From positions 20,584,001 through 20,648,000 of the forward strand of contig NC_065876.1 in the NCBI RefSeq assembly GCF_933775445.1: a stretch of DNA of 64,000 nucleotides, written 5' to 3'. This stretch comes from Argentina anserina. Lineage: Eukaryota; Streptophyta; Magnoliopsida; Rosales; Rosaceae. The notes beneath the pieces were generated by a model. It was not told the DNA's origin. It saw only the letters and a list, made by a program, of their open reading frames with translations, and ran no database searches. Both the position numbers and the translations under genes were made by a program. Each line of letters begins with the position of its first letter. The first letter of the stretch is position 1. Shown here piece after piece: positions 26,055-38,219 of the stretch.

Positions 26055-27183
26055 CTACTGAGCAACAATTTTTATTTTCCTCCTGTTGAATTTCGATGAG
26101 AGTTTATAAAATGGATAACGGATGGAGTAAACATGGCATACTTGCAATACCAGTACGAAAACAACCAAATATTCATAGCCACAGCGCGTAGAGACAAAAT
26201 CAACGTTTTTCCTCTTTGATTATAATTGTGGTCAGACACTACAAATTGGAATGACAATGACACCCAAATACAAACTCCATTTATAGATTATAATTATATT
26301 TGTTAATCAAGCTTGCCAACCTCCAGGTAAGTCACACGCAGGCTTGAAATATATAAAAACTTGTTAAGAAACCAAGAAATACACAACAAGATCAAAAACT
26401 TAATTAGTTGAATCAGCAGTGTGCAATTTCTCAGACAATTGTAGTATCGAACCCGACGATTGAAGCTGTTGCCAATTCAAGACAACAGTACTTACTACAA
26501 AGCAATCATATCATAAAAAGCAACTGTTAACCTCCCGACATCGACAAAAGACACAGAGCCACATACATACACAGTAACACAACCATGAAACAGAGTCTCT
26601 GTTTTTACTTGTGTTAACTGACAGTCTCGGCTTTGCAAAGTAAAGCCCCCAATACAAACAAAACCAAACCATAATAAGAGAATGAATGAAACAACAGAGA
26701 CACAGAGACCCACCAAGGAAATAGCAGAGAGAGTTTGAAGTCTATTTCGAAAACGAAGAGGGATTGAACGGAGAACTTACGGAAGTTGATTGGGTGGTAG
26801 AGGAGGGAAGGGGGAGGCGGCGAGAGAGAGTGCGAGCGGTGGCTTTTGCCCTTTATTCTGGGTTTGGGGTTTTGAGTTATGACAGGTTAGTCCCGCCGAA
26901 CCATTTAATTGCTTTTTAGAGATTTTCTAACTCTAGGGTTATTTCTGTCTTTTTTGTAATGAAGAAAATTCATCAAGAGAACAGCCCGACATGGCCAATA
27001 CAAAGGAAAATAAACAAGATACAATCAGTTGTATTATATAGGAATAGCAACAAACTGTACAACTTGAAGACAACAAAAGAGAAATTCCGACGGAAGTCGT
27101 CGAAATAGAAACTACTATGCATGTGGACAAGGAAGACCATCATTGTGTAAGACAAGAGTGAGGGATGGTGGTGGTTGGTTAGC

Positions 27184-27600
27184 CTATCGCAAAGGATCCA
27201 CCAATCCATAGCTAATCGTAGCAGCATCATGAGCTACTCGGTTAGCTTCTCTGGGAATCCAATCCCATTTAACATTGGCAAAACTAGGGCTCTTGGATCG
27301 GATCTGTTGTATAATCAGTTGTGTATTCCAATCAACCTTCAATTTGTTCAATTTGATCTCCTCAATAACTTCCAAAGAGTCAGTTTCCACCATGATATTG
27401 TGCAGGTGAAGACTAGTAGCAAGGTCAATTCCAGTGAGAACGGCCAAAGCCTCTGCCTATGTAATCAAACCATTGATGCTCTTATCACAACTCCCAGCCA
27501 CCATCTCCCTCGAATTGTTCCTAATCACCACACCAATACCAAATCGGTCGGGAAACCAAGAGGCATCAGTAAGGGTTATTTCTGTCTGTTTATTCTGTCA
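27184..27600 (-). pseudogene. LINE-type RNase H (RVT_3) fragment
   Basis: Minus strand, reading ITLTDASWFPDRFGIGVVIR, then AEALAVLTGIDLATSL, VETDSLEVIEEIK and DWIPREANRVAHDAA. These are the order and catalytic surroundings (Asp, Glu, Asp) of the RNase H domain at the end of plant LINE pol, or of host genes derived from it. An in-frame TAG at 27457-27459 precedes AEALAV, so it is broken. It lies about 300 bp upstream of the SHM3 leader exon. Confidence 0.85.
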
Positions 27601-27630
27601 AACAAAGATTTTTCCAACACGTGTTTTTGA

Positions 27631-28285
27631 GGAGGGGTTCTATTTGACTATTTGCACCTCCATATTTACTTAATTAAAGTAAATCCTAATTTACCCCTGC
27701 AAATATAACCTAGAAGGATATGGAAAAGATGGAATGAATAGAATGCGTTCATGAAGCAATAAAACCTAAACCCATAATAAGATGAACTCGTGCTCATGCT
27801 AGACCCATTATGGCATCATCAGTATCTTCTTCTCCTCCTCCTTCGAGAATTGAGATTATAGGTTTTGATGATTGAATTATGAGGGTTTTGGAAGACTCAT
27901 AAGAGAAAGAAATAGAATTTAATAGGATTAGAATAAGAGAAAGACGATTAAGAAGAAGGAAAATGGATCCCATTCTTCTCTTATTTAACTTATGGGAAAT
28001 TTTCCTTCGGTTCTATTCATTTCCAATCACTCTCTTCTCCTTCAATTTTCTCTCATCGAGAACATCTCTCTCTCTCTCTCTCTATCTAAATTAGAAATCA
28101 CTAAGTTTAAATTTGCAGCACTGCACTTAATCTACAAAGCATTTGTTTTATTTGTTGAAAAAAAAAGGTAGGGAAGATGAAGTGCAAAAGAAAAATTATA
28201 TGGGTAAACTTGGACATTTAGTGTGAAAAAAATTATGAGGAGGTATAAAAAGCCAATATGGAGATGCAAATAGAACTCCCCTTTT
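27631..28285. mobile_element. Candidate MITE with inverted ends
   Basis: The left end (GGGGTTCTATTTG...CACCTCCATATT) matches the reverse complement of the right end (GGGGAGTTCTATTTGCATCTCCATATT, with indels). The interior is about 600 bp, AT-rich with a CT microsatellite near 28,066-28,082, and non-coding. No clean target duplication was found. Confidence 0.6.
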
Positions 28286-28506
28286 GATTATGTGTACATT
28301 GTAAAATATAAGAGAGTGAGCCAAAAGCAGAAGATAAGACTCGCATGGCACACAACTGTTTTTAAGAATATTTTCACTATACATACAAGTTAAATAAGCA
28401 ATTGTTCCACTAAGGTAAGCAATTTCTCTAAAATAAGATATATACTGACAGCCAACCTAACTAAAAAAGAGGAGCTACTCTATCATGACTAAAATCACAT
28501 AGTTAC

Positions 28507-29019
28507 CAGTTTGATAGTGTTTGGATCATACTCCCAAGTTTTTCAGGTCTTGGATCTCTCCCTGCAGCAAACTAGACCTGTGGTTTAAAGATTACATAAT
28601 AGATACCTCGTATTGTAACAGAATAAAAAGGAGGGATGGAAGGGAACAAGGCGAAACAAATCTGAAAGCAACACAAATCACGAACCTCAATGCATTTTCT
28701 TAACTGGTCCAAGTTTCCTCTTACTATGCCCTGAAAGAAACCAACCAATGTAATAGTCAGTGCGCTTCTCCTTCATGTTTAACTACATTTTTATACCATC
28801 CACATAACAACATGTTATCTTTAAAAGGTTATCTACATTACCAAGTAAGATAGTGATTTACTTGGTTCCAATCACGATATCAATGTTCAAGTTTTATTTT
28901 TATAAGATATTAGATCAATTGGTTCCAACATCACTCATGTGTGATTTACTGGTTTTTACATTATAAATTGATCACCAAACTCATTAATCCTATCAAACTT
29001 GAAGCTTATTTGTTTTGTT

Positions 29020-29057
<38 letters not shown>

Positions 29058-29226
29058 CTTGTCTCAGACCCCATTACAATATGATTCAGTACAGTAGGCT
29101 AAACATTTTGGAGTAGAAGTACAAAAGAACGATTACCGCATACATGCACTCATTAATGAGAAAATCCTCAAGTTCACGTACATTTGCAACATCTAACTCC
29201 TGCATTATCTGATCATATGGTAGTAC
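28507..29226 (-). pseudogene. CSN7: COP9 signalosome subunit 7 remnant
   Basis: Three correctly spliced internal exons of CSN7 (PCI-domain subunit): 29226-29137 (VLPYDQIMQELDV...INECMYA, 30 codons), 28730-28686 (GIVRGNLDQLRKCIE) and 28577-28507 (V*FAAGRDPRP...LSNW). The third has TAG (28572-28574) where the family has Gln in VQFAAGRD, so the frame is closed. I could not find the upstream PCI exons or downstream exons in the family order; a splice-bounded open stretch near 29,340-29,450 does not match. The functional family protein is part of the complex that removes Nedd8 from cullins. This copy is probably dead and partial. Confidence 0.85.
29021..29055. repeat. (TA)n microsatellite
   Basis: About 17 uninterrupted TA repeats, in an intron of the CSN7 remnant. 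Confidence 0.95.
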
Positions 29227-29998
29227 CTAGAAAGCTCCATCATTATAATTCATCTTTTCACGTCACATACCCAAGAAATATATAGGACATAGTGAAGATT
29301 GATATAGAGTTTTGCACAAGTAGAAACCTGAACTAGAGTTAGAGGAGGAGGACTTACAAATATCGCCAGAACATTAAATTCAATCATTACTGAAATTCCC
29401 AAATGATCAATGAGTTTTCTTCCCAGAAAGCCACATAAAAACTGCAACAGTGATAACAATGAGCCATACAGTTAACCCAAGATATCTCGCATTCGGTCCG
29501 AATATAAGCCTCCCACCAAGAACAAATATATGCAAAACGGAAGGGCTAACAACAAATATGTTTAAGTAAACATTGAAAATGAACCAAAGTGCAAAACGAA
29601 TATATCACAAAAAGAATCCAAGCCAAATACCTTGCAATAGTAATGAAAGTAACCTCAAATATATAGATTCAGCTCATGTGTTCTAAATTCAAAGTTGAGG
29701 GATTTCTACAAGAGGAGATAATATGCAGGACTCCAAAATGAGAGAGGGAGAGAGATCGCAATTCATGATCATTATCCGACTTCTGCCTCAGCTCGTTTAC
29801 ATTGATTCAAACAACAACAACAACAAAAATAAGAAATTGAAATTGATTAAAACAAGAAAAATGAAATCGAAGAGAGTTAGAGAGAGTGGTGGTGAGTAGA
29901 CGGAGTTGGCGCTACCATCGATGGGCGTCTTGGCTTTTGGGTTATGCTCTTCGGATTCCTCAGAGCTCGATAATAGTTAAGAATCAAGGCTAGCAATC

Positions 29999-30003
<5 letters not shown>

Positions 30004-30040
<37 letters not shown>
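30004..30040. repeat. (GA)n microsatellite
   Basis: About 18 GA repeats. The surrounding 29,230-30,300 has no gene that I can recognise. Confidence 0.95.
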
Positions 30041-30044
<4 letters not shown>

Positions 30045-30299
30045 AGAAGGATTTGCAGTTCAATAGAAATCAAAGGTTAAAGGCTAGGGTTTTAAATTAG
30101 GGGAAAATGGGTAGAACACAACTTTGATTTTTGGGTGGGTCTTGGTTGAAAGGAGAGCTAAGTTGATTAATTGTGGCACTGAGTTGAGATTGTTGCCAGA
30201 TCTCGTATTTCTAACACCACTAGAAGAGGACGAATGAAAGTGCTCGGGGAGAGAGAACAGTTCGACTGGAGAAGAAGCTTGCGGCCTTTGTGAGAGATT

Positions 30300-30632
30300 G
30301 AGTAAAATCAATTTTTGTGGAGGAAGTATTAATATTGTCATGGCGGAACCATGCCATCGCAAACCAAATTTGTCACCTTATTATCTCCCGTGGTAAACAT
30401 TATGCTCAGTAGTCATGGCGTAACTCTACCATCGCAAAGGCATTACTTATTTGCTACGGGAGTCGAATGTCATCGCTAATTCATTAGTTTTAAGCCACAG
30501 CCGATCATTGCCATAGCTAATTTTGTTACGGAGCGATCGCCATAACAGCACCGTCGCAAATTCATGACTAATGGCGACGAAAAATGACGTCGTAGCAAAA
30601 GGTAGTGGCAAACTGAATTTTTTTTGTAGTTT
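30300..30632. mobile_element. CACTA-like transposon end
   Basis: The right edge, read on the minus strand, is ACTACAAAAAAAATTCAGTT, which matches CACTA terminal ends (CACTACAARAAA). It is followed by a series of degenerate subterminal motifs of the type TTTGCGACGGT, in both orientations (GCACCGTCGCAAATT, CTACCATCGCAAAG, GACGTCGTAGCAAAAGG). No transposase or second terminus was found, so this is a truncated end that abuts the copia pol remnant. Confidence 0.6.
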
Positions 30633-30639
30633 TATCTTC

Positions 30640-32396
30640 GTAAAGACATGTAAGTTTAATTGTAGTAGAACATAATCTACTAGCCTCTCAAATATGAGTA
30701 ATGATTGATCGAAGCCGAATACACTCATTATGAGGATGTACTAACAAGGGTTTGCTTGGTTGATATCCAAGAAATTGCCGTATTCCCCATGGTAAAAACA
30801 TAACCAGTTTGGGAACGTCCTTTGTGTGGATTCGAAAGGTATCCAGCATTAGCGAATCCTATCAACTCATCACCAAACGTTGTAGGGAATGAGGATTTGT
30901 CATTCAAGTGCTGATAACTAGCACCAGCGGCAGAGACGTGTCCGGCTTTCTGGGAGAGCATGGTGGCGACATTGTGTCAATATTCACCATCAATTCTTGT
31001 CGGACTAGTACTTTTCTTGTTGGAATACTGATAATATAACCTCATGTCAATGGAACCTTTCAAGTACCTAAAGATGTTCTTAATACCAGTCCAATGAGAC
31101 ATAGTTGGTGTAGAACTAAACCTTGCCAACAAGTTCATTGAGAATGCAATATCTGGACGAGTACATTGAGCTAGATAAAGCAATCTCTTATAGCACTCAA
31201 ATATGGATATTCAGGACCAAGTATCTATTCATCATCATCTTTCAGACGAAATTGATATTTCTTGGTATCCAGACTTCTTACGACCATGGGAGTATTAGAA
31301 GGGTGCATAACTTTGTCCATACAAAATCAGCTGAACATCTTTTGGACGTATGCAGACTGGTGTACAATGATTCCACCAACTCTATGCTCAATTTCCAAAT
31401 CTAAGCAAAACTGAGTCTTTCCCATGTCTTTCATCTCAATTCTGCTTTCAAGTAGCTTATCGTCTCACCAATCTCATTAAGAGATCCAATTATGTTCATG
31501 TCATCAACATAGATAGCTACTATAGCAAAAACATAACTATTGCGTTTGATAAACAAGCAAGAGCACAATTTATCGTTCGTGTATCCCTTCATAATCAAGT
31601 ATTTGCTCAAATGTGTGTACCACTCTACCGGACTGTTTAAGTCCATAAAGTGAGCGTTGTAACCTAATGGCATAGGCATTGTATGTCTTACTTGACATGG
31701 GTACTTGAAGTCCTTCAGGAACCTTCATGTATATCTCTGTATCTACATCCCTATAAAGATACACGGTCACCACATCTAACAGTTTAATGTCTAGCTTTTC
31801 AGATACCACTAGACTTATTAGATATCGGAATGTAATGATATACATAACCGGAGAATACGTCTCCTCATAGTCAACACTAGGACGCTGAGAGAATCCTTGG
31901 GCAACGAGTCGTGCTTTATATCGCAAGACTTCGCCATTCTCATTCAGCTTACGAACAAATACACATTTATGTCCAACATGCCTAACATTCGACGGTACTT
32001 CAACAACCCGGCCGAAAACTTGCCTTTTATTCAGAGAGTGTAGTTCTCTCTGGATTGCTTCCTTCCATTTCGGCCAATATGCTTTTCGTTGACATTCTTC
32101 AACCGAGTGCGGTTCCATGTCATCATCGTTGATGACCTCCTGAGCAACGGAATAAGCAAACACATCATCTATCCGCGTGGAATTTCTATCCATGACTTTT
32201 GGAGCATTTAACTCGCTCAATGTGATTTCTTTGTTCTCTGATATCAACAATGAGTCTGAAGCATCCCTCAGATAATCAAGTATTGATTCATGGACATAGC
32301 TATAATCATAGATAATCTCGAAGCTCGGTTTGTCCGAGTATATGATGAGTAGATCTGTTTGTGCCTTGACTTTAGCTCTTTTTCTTGGTTGTGAGT
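30640..32396 (-). pseudogene. Ty1/copia pol remnant: reverse transcriptase and RNase H
   Basis: Minus strand in order: an acidic linker, the RT palm (32,250-31,570; WKEAIQRELHSL, KARLVAQGF, SLYGLKQSGR), a frameshift near 31,650, the catalytic IYVDDMNIIG (about 31,500-31,530), then RNase H (31,183-30,728; LYLAQCTRPDIAFSMNLLAR, AGYLSNPHKGRSQTGYVF, AISWISTKQ). A second frameshift follows and the sequence ends at the CACTA-like fragment near 30,632. No 3' LTR. Several frameshifts and stops make it inactive. Confidence 0.95.
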
Positions 32397-33939
32397 TGAT
32401 AGAGCGTTTTATTAAAACGTCTATAATAAACCCTGTATAACATCATTGTTAGTATAGATAAGCAGGGATCGTTCAGTCCGGGGAATTGAAGGGAACTCTA
32501 AACTTTTAGTGTTAACAAATAATGGGGGGTTTGAGATTGATTATTAACTACTAAAATAAAACCTAAATTATTATTTACATGATCGACTTCTATTTAACAA
32601 ACTTAAACCAAATTTACCATTACACCACATGATTACAAGTTCGAACCTATCATGCATTCTAATTCGACCAATTACATACTTTTTAGACACCAATACAATT
32701 AGAGCCTTAGGGGATCATCTAATCGTGCAAGATTTCAATTAACATTTAGATTGACTTAGGGCCTAATCTAAATTTGCATGCAATCGAATTCAATAACATT
32801 TAGAGTAGAAATCAAACAAGATTACATTTAAGCACCAAATCTTTGTTGGAGACATGTTTCATGTATGGCGTCACCCACCATGGTTTTACATGCAAATTTC
32901 CAGAATTTTTACCACTTTTAATCAACACAAATCGAACCTACTTAGGGCATGATTCGATTTGTGTCAATATGGTTGATGAATATAGCACTCTAACACAATG
33001 TTAGGGAATGCATCCAAGCACTAAATTCATATGCACATATATGAAAATGATCTAAAAGTATGAGAAAGATGATTAGAACACAACAATAGAAATACAAACT
33101 CATTAATTATAGAAAACCATCAATTCGGCAAAGATCCAAAAATCCAACAAAACAATATGAAAATTTCGATTCTTAATATAAAACAATAATCTCACACAAG
33201 CATCATACTACAATCTTTATAGACAGTATTGTAAAAAAAATCAAAAATGAACAAACCCGTGGAGATGAGTTGCGAGAATCACACGTTGTAGGAACCTTGG
33301 AGGTGTGTCTTCAATGGTGATTTCGGTGGAGATGAAATTTGTATATGGGGGAGAATGGTTTTTTTGGTGAAGGATGTTTGAGGTAGTATTTTGGTAGAGT
33401 TTTGGCTCTTGAATGCAAAGGAGAAGTGATCTTATTTGAGAGATGAAAACATGTATATATAGAGGAAAGAATGAGGGTAGTTGCATCTTTCCTCATATTA
33501 TAATGCAATGCTTTAATCCCTTAAATCATGCCATGTTTTGTTCCCTAAAACATGCCATACTGTAATCCCTAAAACATGCCATGTTTTATTCCCTAAAACA
33601 TGTCATGTTTTATGACTTTAATGATCATCTTCTATTTAATTGTTGCATGACTTGGCTCCATCTCTTTTTCTTTAATTATCTCTTTAATCAAATCTGAAAA
33701 TAAGAAAATAAAATCATAAGTAAGAGATAATTAGTTTCAAAACCTAACAAGGATTCCTAGTCAAACTAGGACTCTAGACCAATTATGCGTTGTTAACTCA
33801 TGTAAGCACAAAAATGCATCCAATACCGCCTAAGACTCTTACTACGACTTAATGACTCAATAGTACAACAATAAGGGCTAAGAAAAGTACAAATTGAGGT
33901 AAAAACATGTTAAGAACGTCGCATAAAGTGTTCCTATCA
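32397..33939 (-). mobile_element. Solo LTR, 1.5 kb, with TGAGT target duplication
   Basis: Ends are TGATAGAGCG...GTTCCTATCA, and an exact 5-bp duplication TGAGT flanks it (32392-32396, 33940-33944). It interrupts the copia element between the integrase/RT linker (PPKKRGRPK side) and the RT domain; taking it out restores a continuous linker. There is no internal domain, so it is a solo LTR of a long-LTR family. Its minus-sense 3' part contains GAACGATCCC followed by a TACTAA-type stretch, also seen at 34,841-37,009. Confidence 0.88.
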
Positions 33940-34560
33940 TGAGTCAGTGGAATATTTCGGCCTCCCTCTCTTCTTGGGAGGAGACGAGACCGTCGACGTG
34001 CCTCCACCTAGGGTAGGCTCGGCCGAGCCTTACCCTGGTATGGCAGCATCTTGCTCGAAGTTCGGGACTTTAAGCCTCGTAGGACAGTTTGCTGCACGTA
34101 TACTCAATCTCCTCACTTTTGCAATATCCGTAAATGCGTTTGACATCGAATCTGCCACTTGATGTAACTGCAAAATACTTTGCACTTCAATCTCAAGATG
34201 AGATGTTAGGGGATCCCAATGAGACATAGTGAGGGTATTCCACGTCAATTCTCGACATTTATCTTGAACAGGCGTGTTCTTATCTCCCCTTAAATGCGGG
34301 AAGTGTGTCTCATCGAAGTGACAATCTGCAAATCTAGCAGTAAAGAGATCTCATGTCTCAGGGTCAATGTAGCGGATAATCGTTTGAGAGTTATATCTAA
34401 CATAAATTGTCATTCGTCTCTGTGGACCCATTTCTTACTCAGTGGAGGCGTAATAGGCACAGAAACTACACAACCAAACGTGTGTAAATGTGAAATGTTA
34501 GGCTCATATCTAGTTACCAACTGGTACGCACTAACATTTTTTTTGGCAGTGGGTCTGAAA
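33940..34560 (-). pseudogene. Copia integrase C-terminal part and basic linker
   Basis: Minus strand: SAYQLVTRYEPNISHLHTFG, a typical end of the copia integrase, then a stop near 34,410, then a region ending in SSPPKKRGRPK, an AT-hook-like basic linker found between integrase and RT in plant copia elements. It joins to the RT part across the solo LTR. Confidence 0.85.
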
Positions 34561-34709
34561 TAGGGCTGGGCAAAGTCGGTTCGGGTCGGTTTTTGGCCCA
34601 AACCATTTTCGAAACCGACCCAATTGGTTGGGCCAAAACAAAAGCCGAATCCGTATTTGAATGAGTTGGGCCGAAAATTTCGGTTTGACTCCCAGTGGAG
34701 CCATCCCTA
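34561..34709. mobile_element. hAT-like MITE remnant (149 bp)
   Basis: Ends TAGGGCTGG and, on the other strand, TAGGGATGG are the same family of terminal repeat as the intact hAT MITE at 43,746. The interior is rich in GGTTGGGCC-like motifs. No 8-bp duplication: one side is copia integrase and the other copia gag, so DNA has been lost across this point. Confidence 0.65.
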
Positions 34710-34840
34710 GTCCAACTCATGTTACAACGAGGCCCTATGTTTCCCCCAATTTGGTATGGTGAAAATCGATGCCTTGATTTCTATTTTTGACTTTTTCCCT
34801 TACTTGCCTGATTAGCTTCTAGAACTCTTTTCGTCCCTGG
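34710..34840 (-). pseudogene. Copia gag distal fragment
   Basis: Minus strand reads GTKRVLEANQASKGKSQK, a stop, then KSRHRFSPYQIGGNIGPRC. This is the basic part of copia gag that follows RPAG at 37,010, from which it is separated by the long LTR insertion. Protease and most of integrase are absent between here and 34,560. Confidence 0.7.
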
Positions 34841-37009
34841 TGATCTGTTCGATTACTCGAGAGCAATATTAACCATGTAAGCACCGTTAGTAGTATAAAG
34901 CAATATGGTATCGTTCACAAACCAGGGATCCAACCAGGGTAAAGAATCACAAACATTTAATAACGAATTCATAAGAGTTTAAAAGATTTGATATAGGATC
35001 GGATCGGATAAAGAACATAAAAATAAATCATAAACTAATATATACATGTGATCAACCAACCAACACATAAGCAATTACCAAATAAATAAAATAAGAACAA
35101 ATGTAACGAAATCTACTCTCAATCATGTTCATGCTGTAAGTATCATAGTTCATCTTAAATTCAATTATGCATCAAGTTCCTACTTGGTTCCTAATATATG
35201 GATATTATCAAGCTCAACTACTTGTCTTGCTACGAAATCTAACATACCAATTCATCATGCAATTACGTATCGCAAAGAGAAATCAACATGTTTAAAGCAC
35301 CTATCCAATGTCGAACTTAAGATCATAATCTGTGGGAGAACAAAGAACAAATAATTAATCCACTACTTGTATCATAATCATTACTAGCTTTGAATGATTA
35401 ACATATGCAACATCAACTACTTGTCTTAATCACACATGCAATATAAGAACACAACGAAAATTAATCAAGAACATGAACATAAACCTAAAATCATTGAATT
35501 AAAATCGAAAACCTTAATTCATCATGTCATTCAAAAGTTACAAATATCTCATAGACAAGAATAAAAATAACTTTAACAAAACCTAAACATAAATCATCCA
35601 AGAACAAGAACATAAAAACCCGAAAACTAAACATGAAGATCATAGAGTTACACTTTATAATTCTCCTCCCAAGGTTCCTTACAAAGATAGCATGAAATCT
35701 TCAAGAGTATGGTATCCTAGGCTCCCAAGCTTTGGACAGAAAATATGGTGAAAGGTGGTGAATTCCGATTCTATGGTTCTTGGTGAATGAAAGTGTTTGG
35801 GCAAAGCTTTGGCTATACTTGTGTGCAAGGTTAATGATGTTTTTCTATGGAAATGAGATCCTATATATAGAGGAAGAAACCCAAGGGAGGCTGGCCACAA
35901 AGTCCACAAAGTTGAAACCAAATTGGTTGAGGTTTCCTAGATTTTCTCAATTCGGCAGATCTGACCTTTGTGCCTTGTTCTGAACATAACTTTCTCTAGA
36001 AAATATATATTGAGTTGATTCCAACGGCATTTGAAAATAGACTCCTATATCTATTCATCGATATATCATGCATATTCTGAGTCATTGTGAGCTGTCCAGG
36101 AGAGCCCGTCCAAATTGGATGATCTGCACTGTCAGAATTCTGATTTCTATAAGGATTGGACATTAATTGCATATCTTCTTCCTTCTTTAATGTTGATTTC
36201 TTTTGCACAAATTTCTTCATTTGAATTAGGGAGCCATCAAGAATCTTAATTGTTGCAGGACTTGCAGCCATGTTTGATTTTTCTTACCTCTTCTCATTAA
36301 TTTGTTGCATGCCTTTTTTTGACTTTTTTACCTCTTCTCATTAATTTGCTGCATGTCTTCTTTGACATTCTTTAGTGCAGGAATTTATAGTGATTCTGAT
36401 ATAGATTTGTGCTCTATATGTAGGAGAAACAAGGTCCCAAGTTTCCCTCATAGCCCTTGGACCAAAAGCAAATCAATGGCTGAGATAATTGCGCCGAGTT
36501 CAATGGACATCCGAGTAATAATTCGGTCATATCTCCATGTAGGAATAAGATATTAATTTGATTCCAAATCCTACAAAAACTAGACTCACACAGCTTTCTA
36601 TCCATATATGGTAAGTCTTCTAATTCGATCGGAGCTATCCAGGGGACCCCGTCGAAGTTGGACTACGAATCTTGACAGCATTTTGATTCTTGCATGGATT
36701 GGGTTTTGAAGTGCAAATATTCTTCTCTTTCCTTGTGGAACTAAGACTGCTTTTCTTCTCTAACATGGATTTGTATTTCCTAATAGGAATAAGTACGTTA
36801 GAAACAAAGGAATGATGAATCCTACTCGAACAAGGGATCATATCTCAACAAGGATTCTTAACACTTAGCACGATTTCATCATCAATTCACTAATAATCGA
36901 TATAAGCTCTACCTAGACACTTATTCATACAAAATAAACTAAAACATACTAAATAAGAGGTAACAAATAGTAAGAATGTGGCATAAAGGCATTAAATATG
37001 TTCCTATCA
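34841..37009 (-). mobile_element. Long solo LTR (2.2 kb) inserted in copia gag
   Basis: TGATCTGTTC...TTCCTATCA ends, flanked by CCTGG (34836-34840) and CCTGC (37010-37014), an imperfect 5-bp duplication. Removing it rejoins copia gag in phase (RPAG-TKRV). Its right end (TTCCTATCA) and its left part (GTATCGTTCACAAACCAGGG) resemble the solo LTR at 32,397, so they belong to related families. It holds two copies of a module of about 155 bp (about 35,985-36,140 and 36,524-36,680). Confidence 0.8.
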
Positions 37010-37594
37010 CCTGCAGGTCTTAGATTGTTGTTGTTGAGAATGATCTCATGATGACGTTCCTTCTTCTTGAAAATGTTCATCAAATATGTAAAACTCTTGA
37101 TTCTTTTGGCCTCATAATCAAGGCGGTATTGGTCGCAGATTCTGGGAAAGTCTCTAGGGTCTTCTCAATCATGTCCTCGTCAGTTTTGTCATTACCACAC
37201 ATATTTAAGTCTGTGTGGAGATTTAACATTGCCTGATGGTAATCATGAACTTTGGCAAAATCCAGTAGACGAACATATCTCCTTTCTGCCAAAAGAGTTG
37301 GTAACCGTGCGTCATGCACATTATCAAACCGTTCCTTGAGAGCTTCCCAATGAACACTCAGATCTGTATACTTTAGGCACTGCTTGTTGAGCACCTTGTC
37401 CATATGGCGCCGGAGAAACATCAAGGCTTGGGTTTCACCTCATCGAACACTTGGTCCTGTTTTTCTTTTGGAGGTTTGATGGCAGCAATAAATTTATTTC
37501 TGACGAACGTGATTTGCACGTCCGACATCCATCAATGATACTCAGTTCCATGAGAATCTAGGATGTCGAGCTTTGTTCGTGTATTTTCATGCAT
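37010..37594 (-). pseudogene. Copia gag (UBN2-type) remnant
   Basis: From the ATG at 37592-37594: MHENTRTKLDIL, stops, WMSDVQITFVRNKFIAAIKP, then MFLRRHMDKVLNKQ, LSVHWEALKERFDNV and MIEKTLETFPESA. This is the order of plant copia gag (UBN2 family). At least two stops and one frameshift are present, the last near 37,100. It belongs to the element whose 5' LTR is at 38,220. Confidence 0.88.
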
Positions 37595-38219
37595 CTACAG
37601 GAAAAATATTGAAGATTTTAGTTTTTAATTAATGAAACAAGTTTGATTAAATAAAACTATTTCAGAACAATTGTACGGGTCAAATCGATGCGAATGTGCG
37701 GCTATGACTGCCACGATCGAAATTTTTATTGTTCTTCCTTTTTTTTTCATATGTAGCTACACACAACGGCACTCTTAGCTGCTCCTACAACTCGATACCA
37801 GGGGAGTCATATCCCTGTATATCACCCGAGAAGAAGAACAAGAATCAGGTTGACAAGAAAATGGAGTTTGAAAGTCCCCGATACAAGACAAAAATCTCAT
37901 CAAATTAAATTTTATTGAAAGCAGGAACTTTAATCTATAAATTTACCTTGAATTGCAAAAGTCTTGATTTTTTTTTTCTTCTTCTCTTCTTTTCCTCTTG
38001 TACGGCAACAACCTTGAAGCCTTGGTCTTCAACTCTTGGTGCGGCGGCAAAGGAGGCTAGAGACCGAGAAGCAGCGGCCGGAGGAGGCAGGGGGTGGGAG
38101 GCCGGTTGTGCTAGGGCAAAAGGTGCGGCCAGCTAGAGAAAAAAATCTTTAGGTTTTAGGTTTTTTTTTCGGGTTCTAGGCCTAGGGTTTTCAGGGCTAG
38201 AGTCACGTGCCTGATAACA
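37595..38219 (-). other. Copia leader region and primer-binding site
   Basis: Untranslated leader between the LTR and gag. Next to the LTR the minus strand reads TGTTATCAGGCACG (38206-38219), a degenerate initiator-Met tRNA primer site. A GC-rich stretch near 38,040-38,130 has no recognisable protein. Confidence 0.65.

Larger units (their letters stand above)
23868..26870 (-). other. SHM3 5' UTR intron and leader exon (inferred)
   Basis: A CTTGTAG acceptor ends at 23900, leaving 32 bp of leader before the ATG. A CT-rich leader exon of plant type ends at 26781 with a strong GTAAGT donor. If spliced together they make a 2.9-kb 5' UTR intron (23900-26780). The CT-rich block and the sequence right of it, to about 26,900, are the likely core promoter. 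Splicing is inferred, not shown. Confidence 0.6.

Noticed and set aside
29250..29459. Splice-bounded minus-strand stretch near 29,340-29,450 as the missing upstream CSN7 exon
   Set aside because: Acceptor and donor look fine, but the translation does not resemble the CSN7 PCI region.
30084..30362. 92-codon minus-strand open frame
   Set aside because: Runs into the CACTA-like end and shows no family resemblance.
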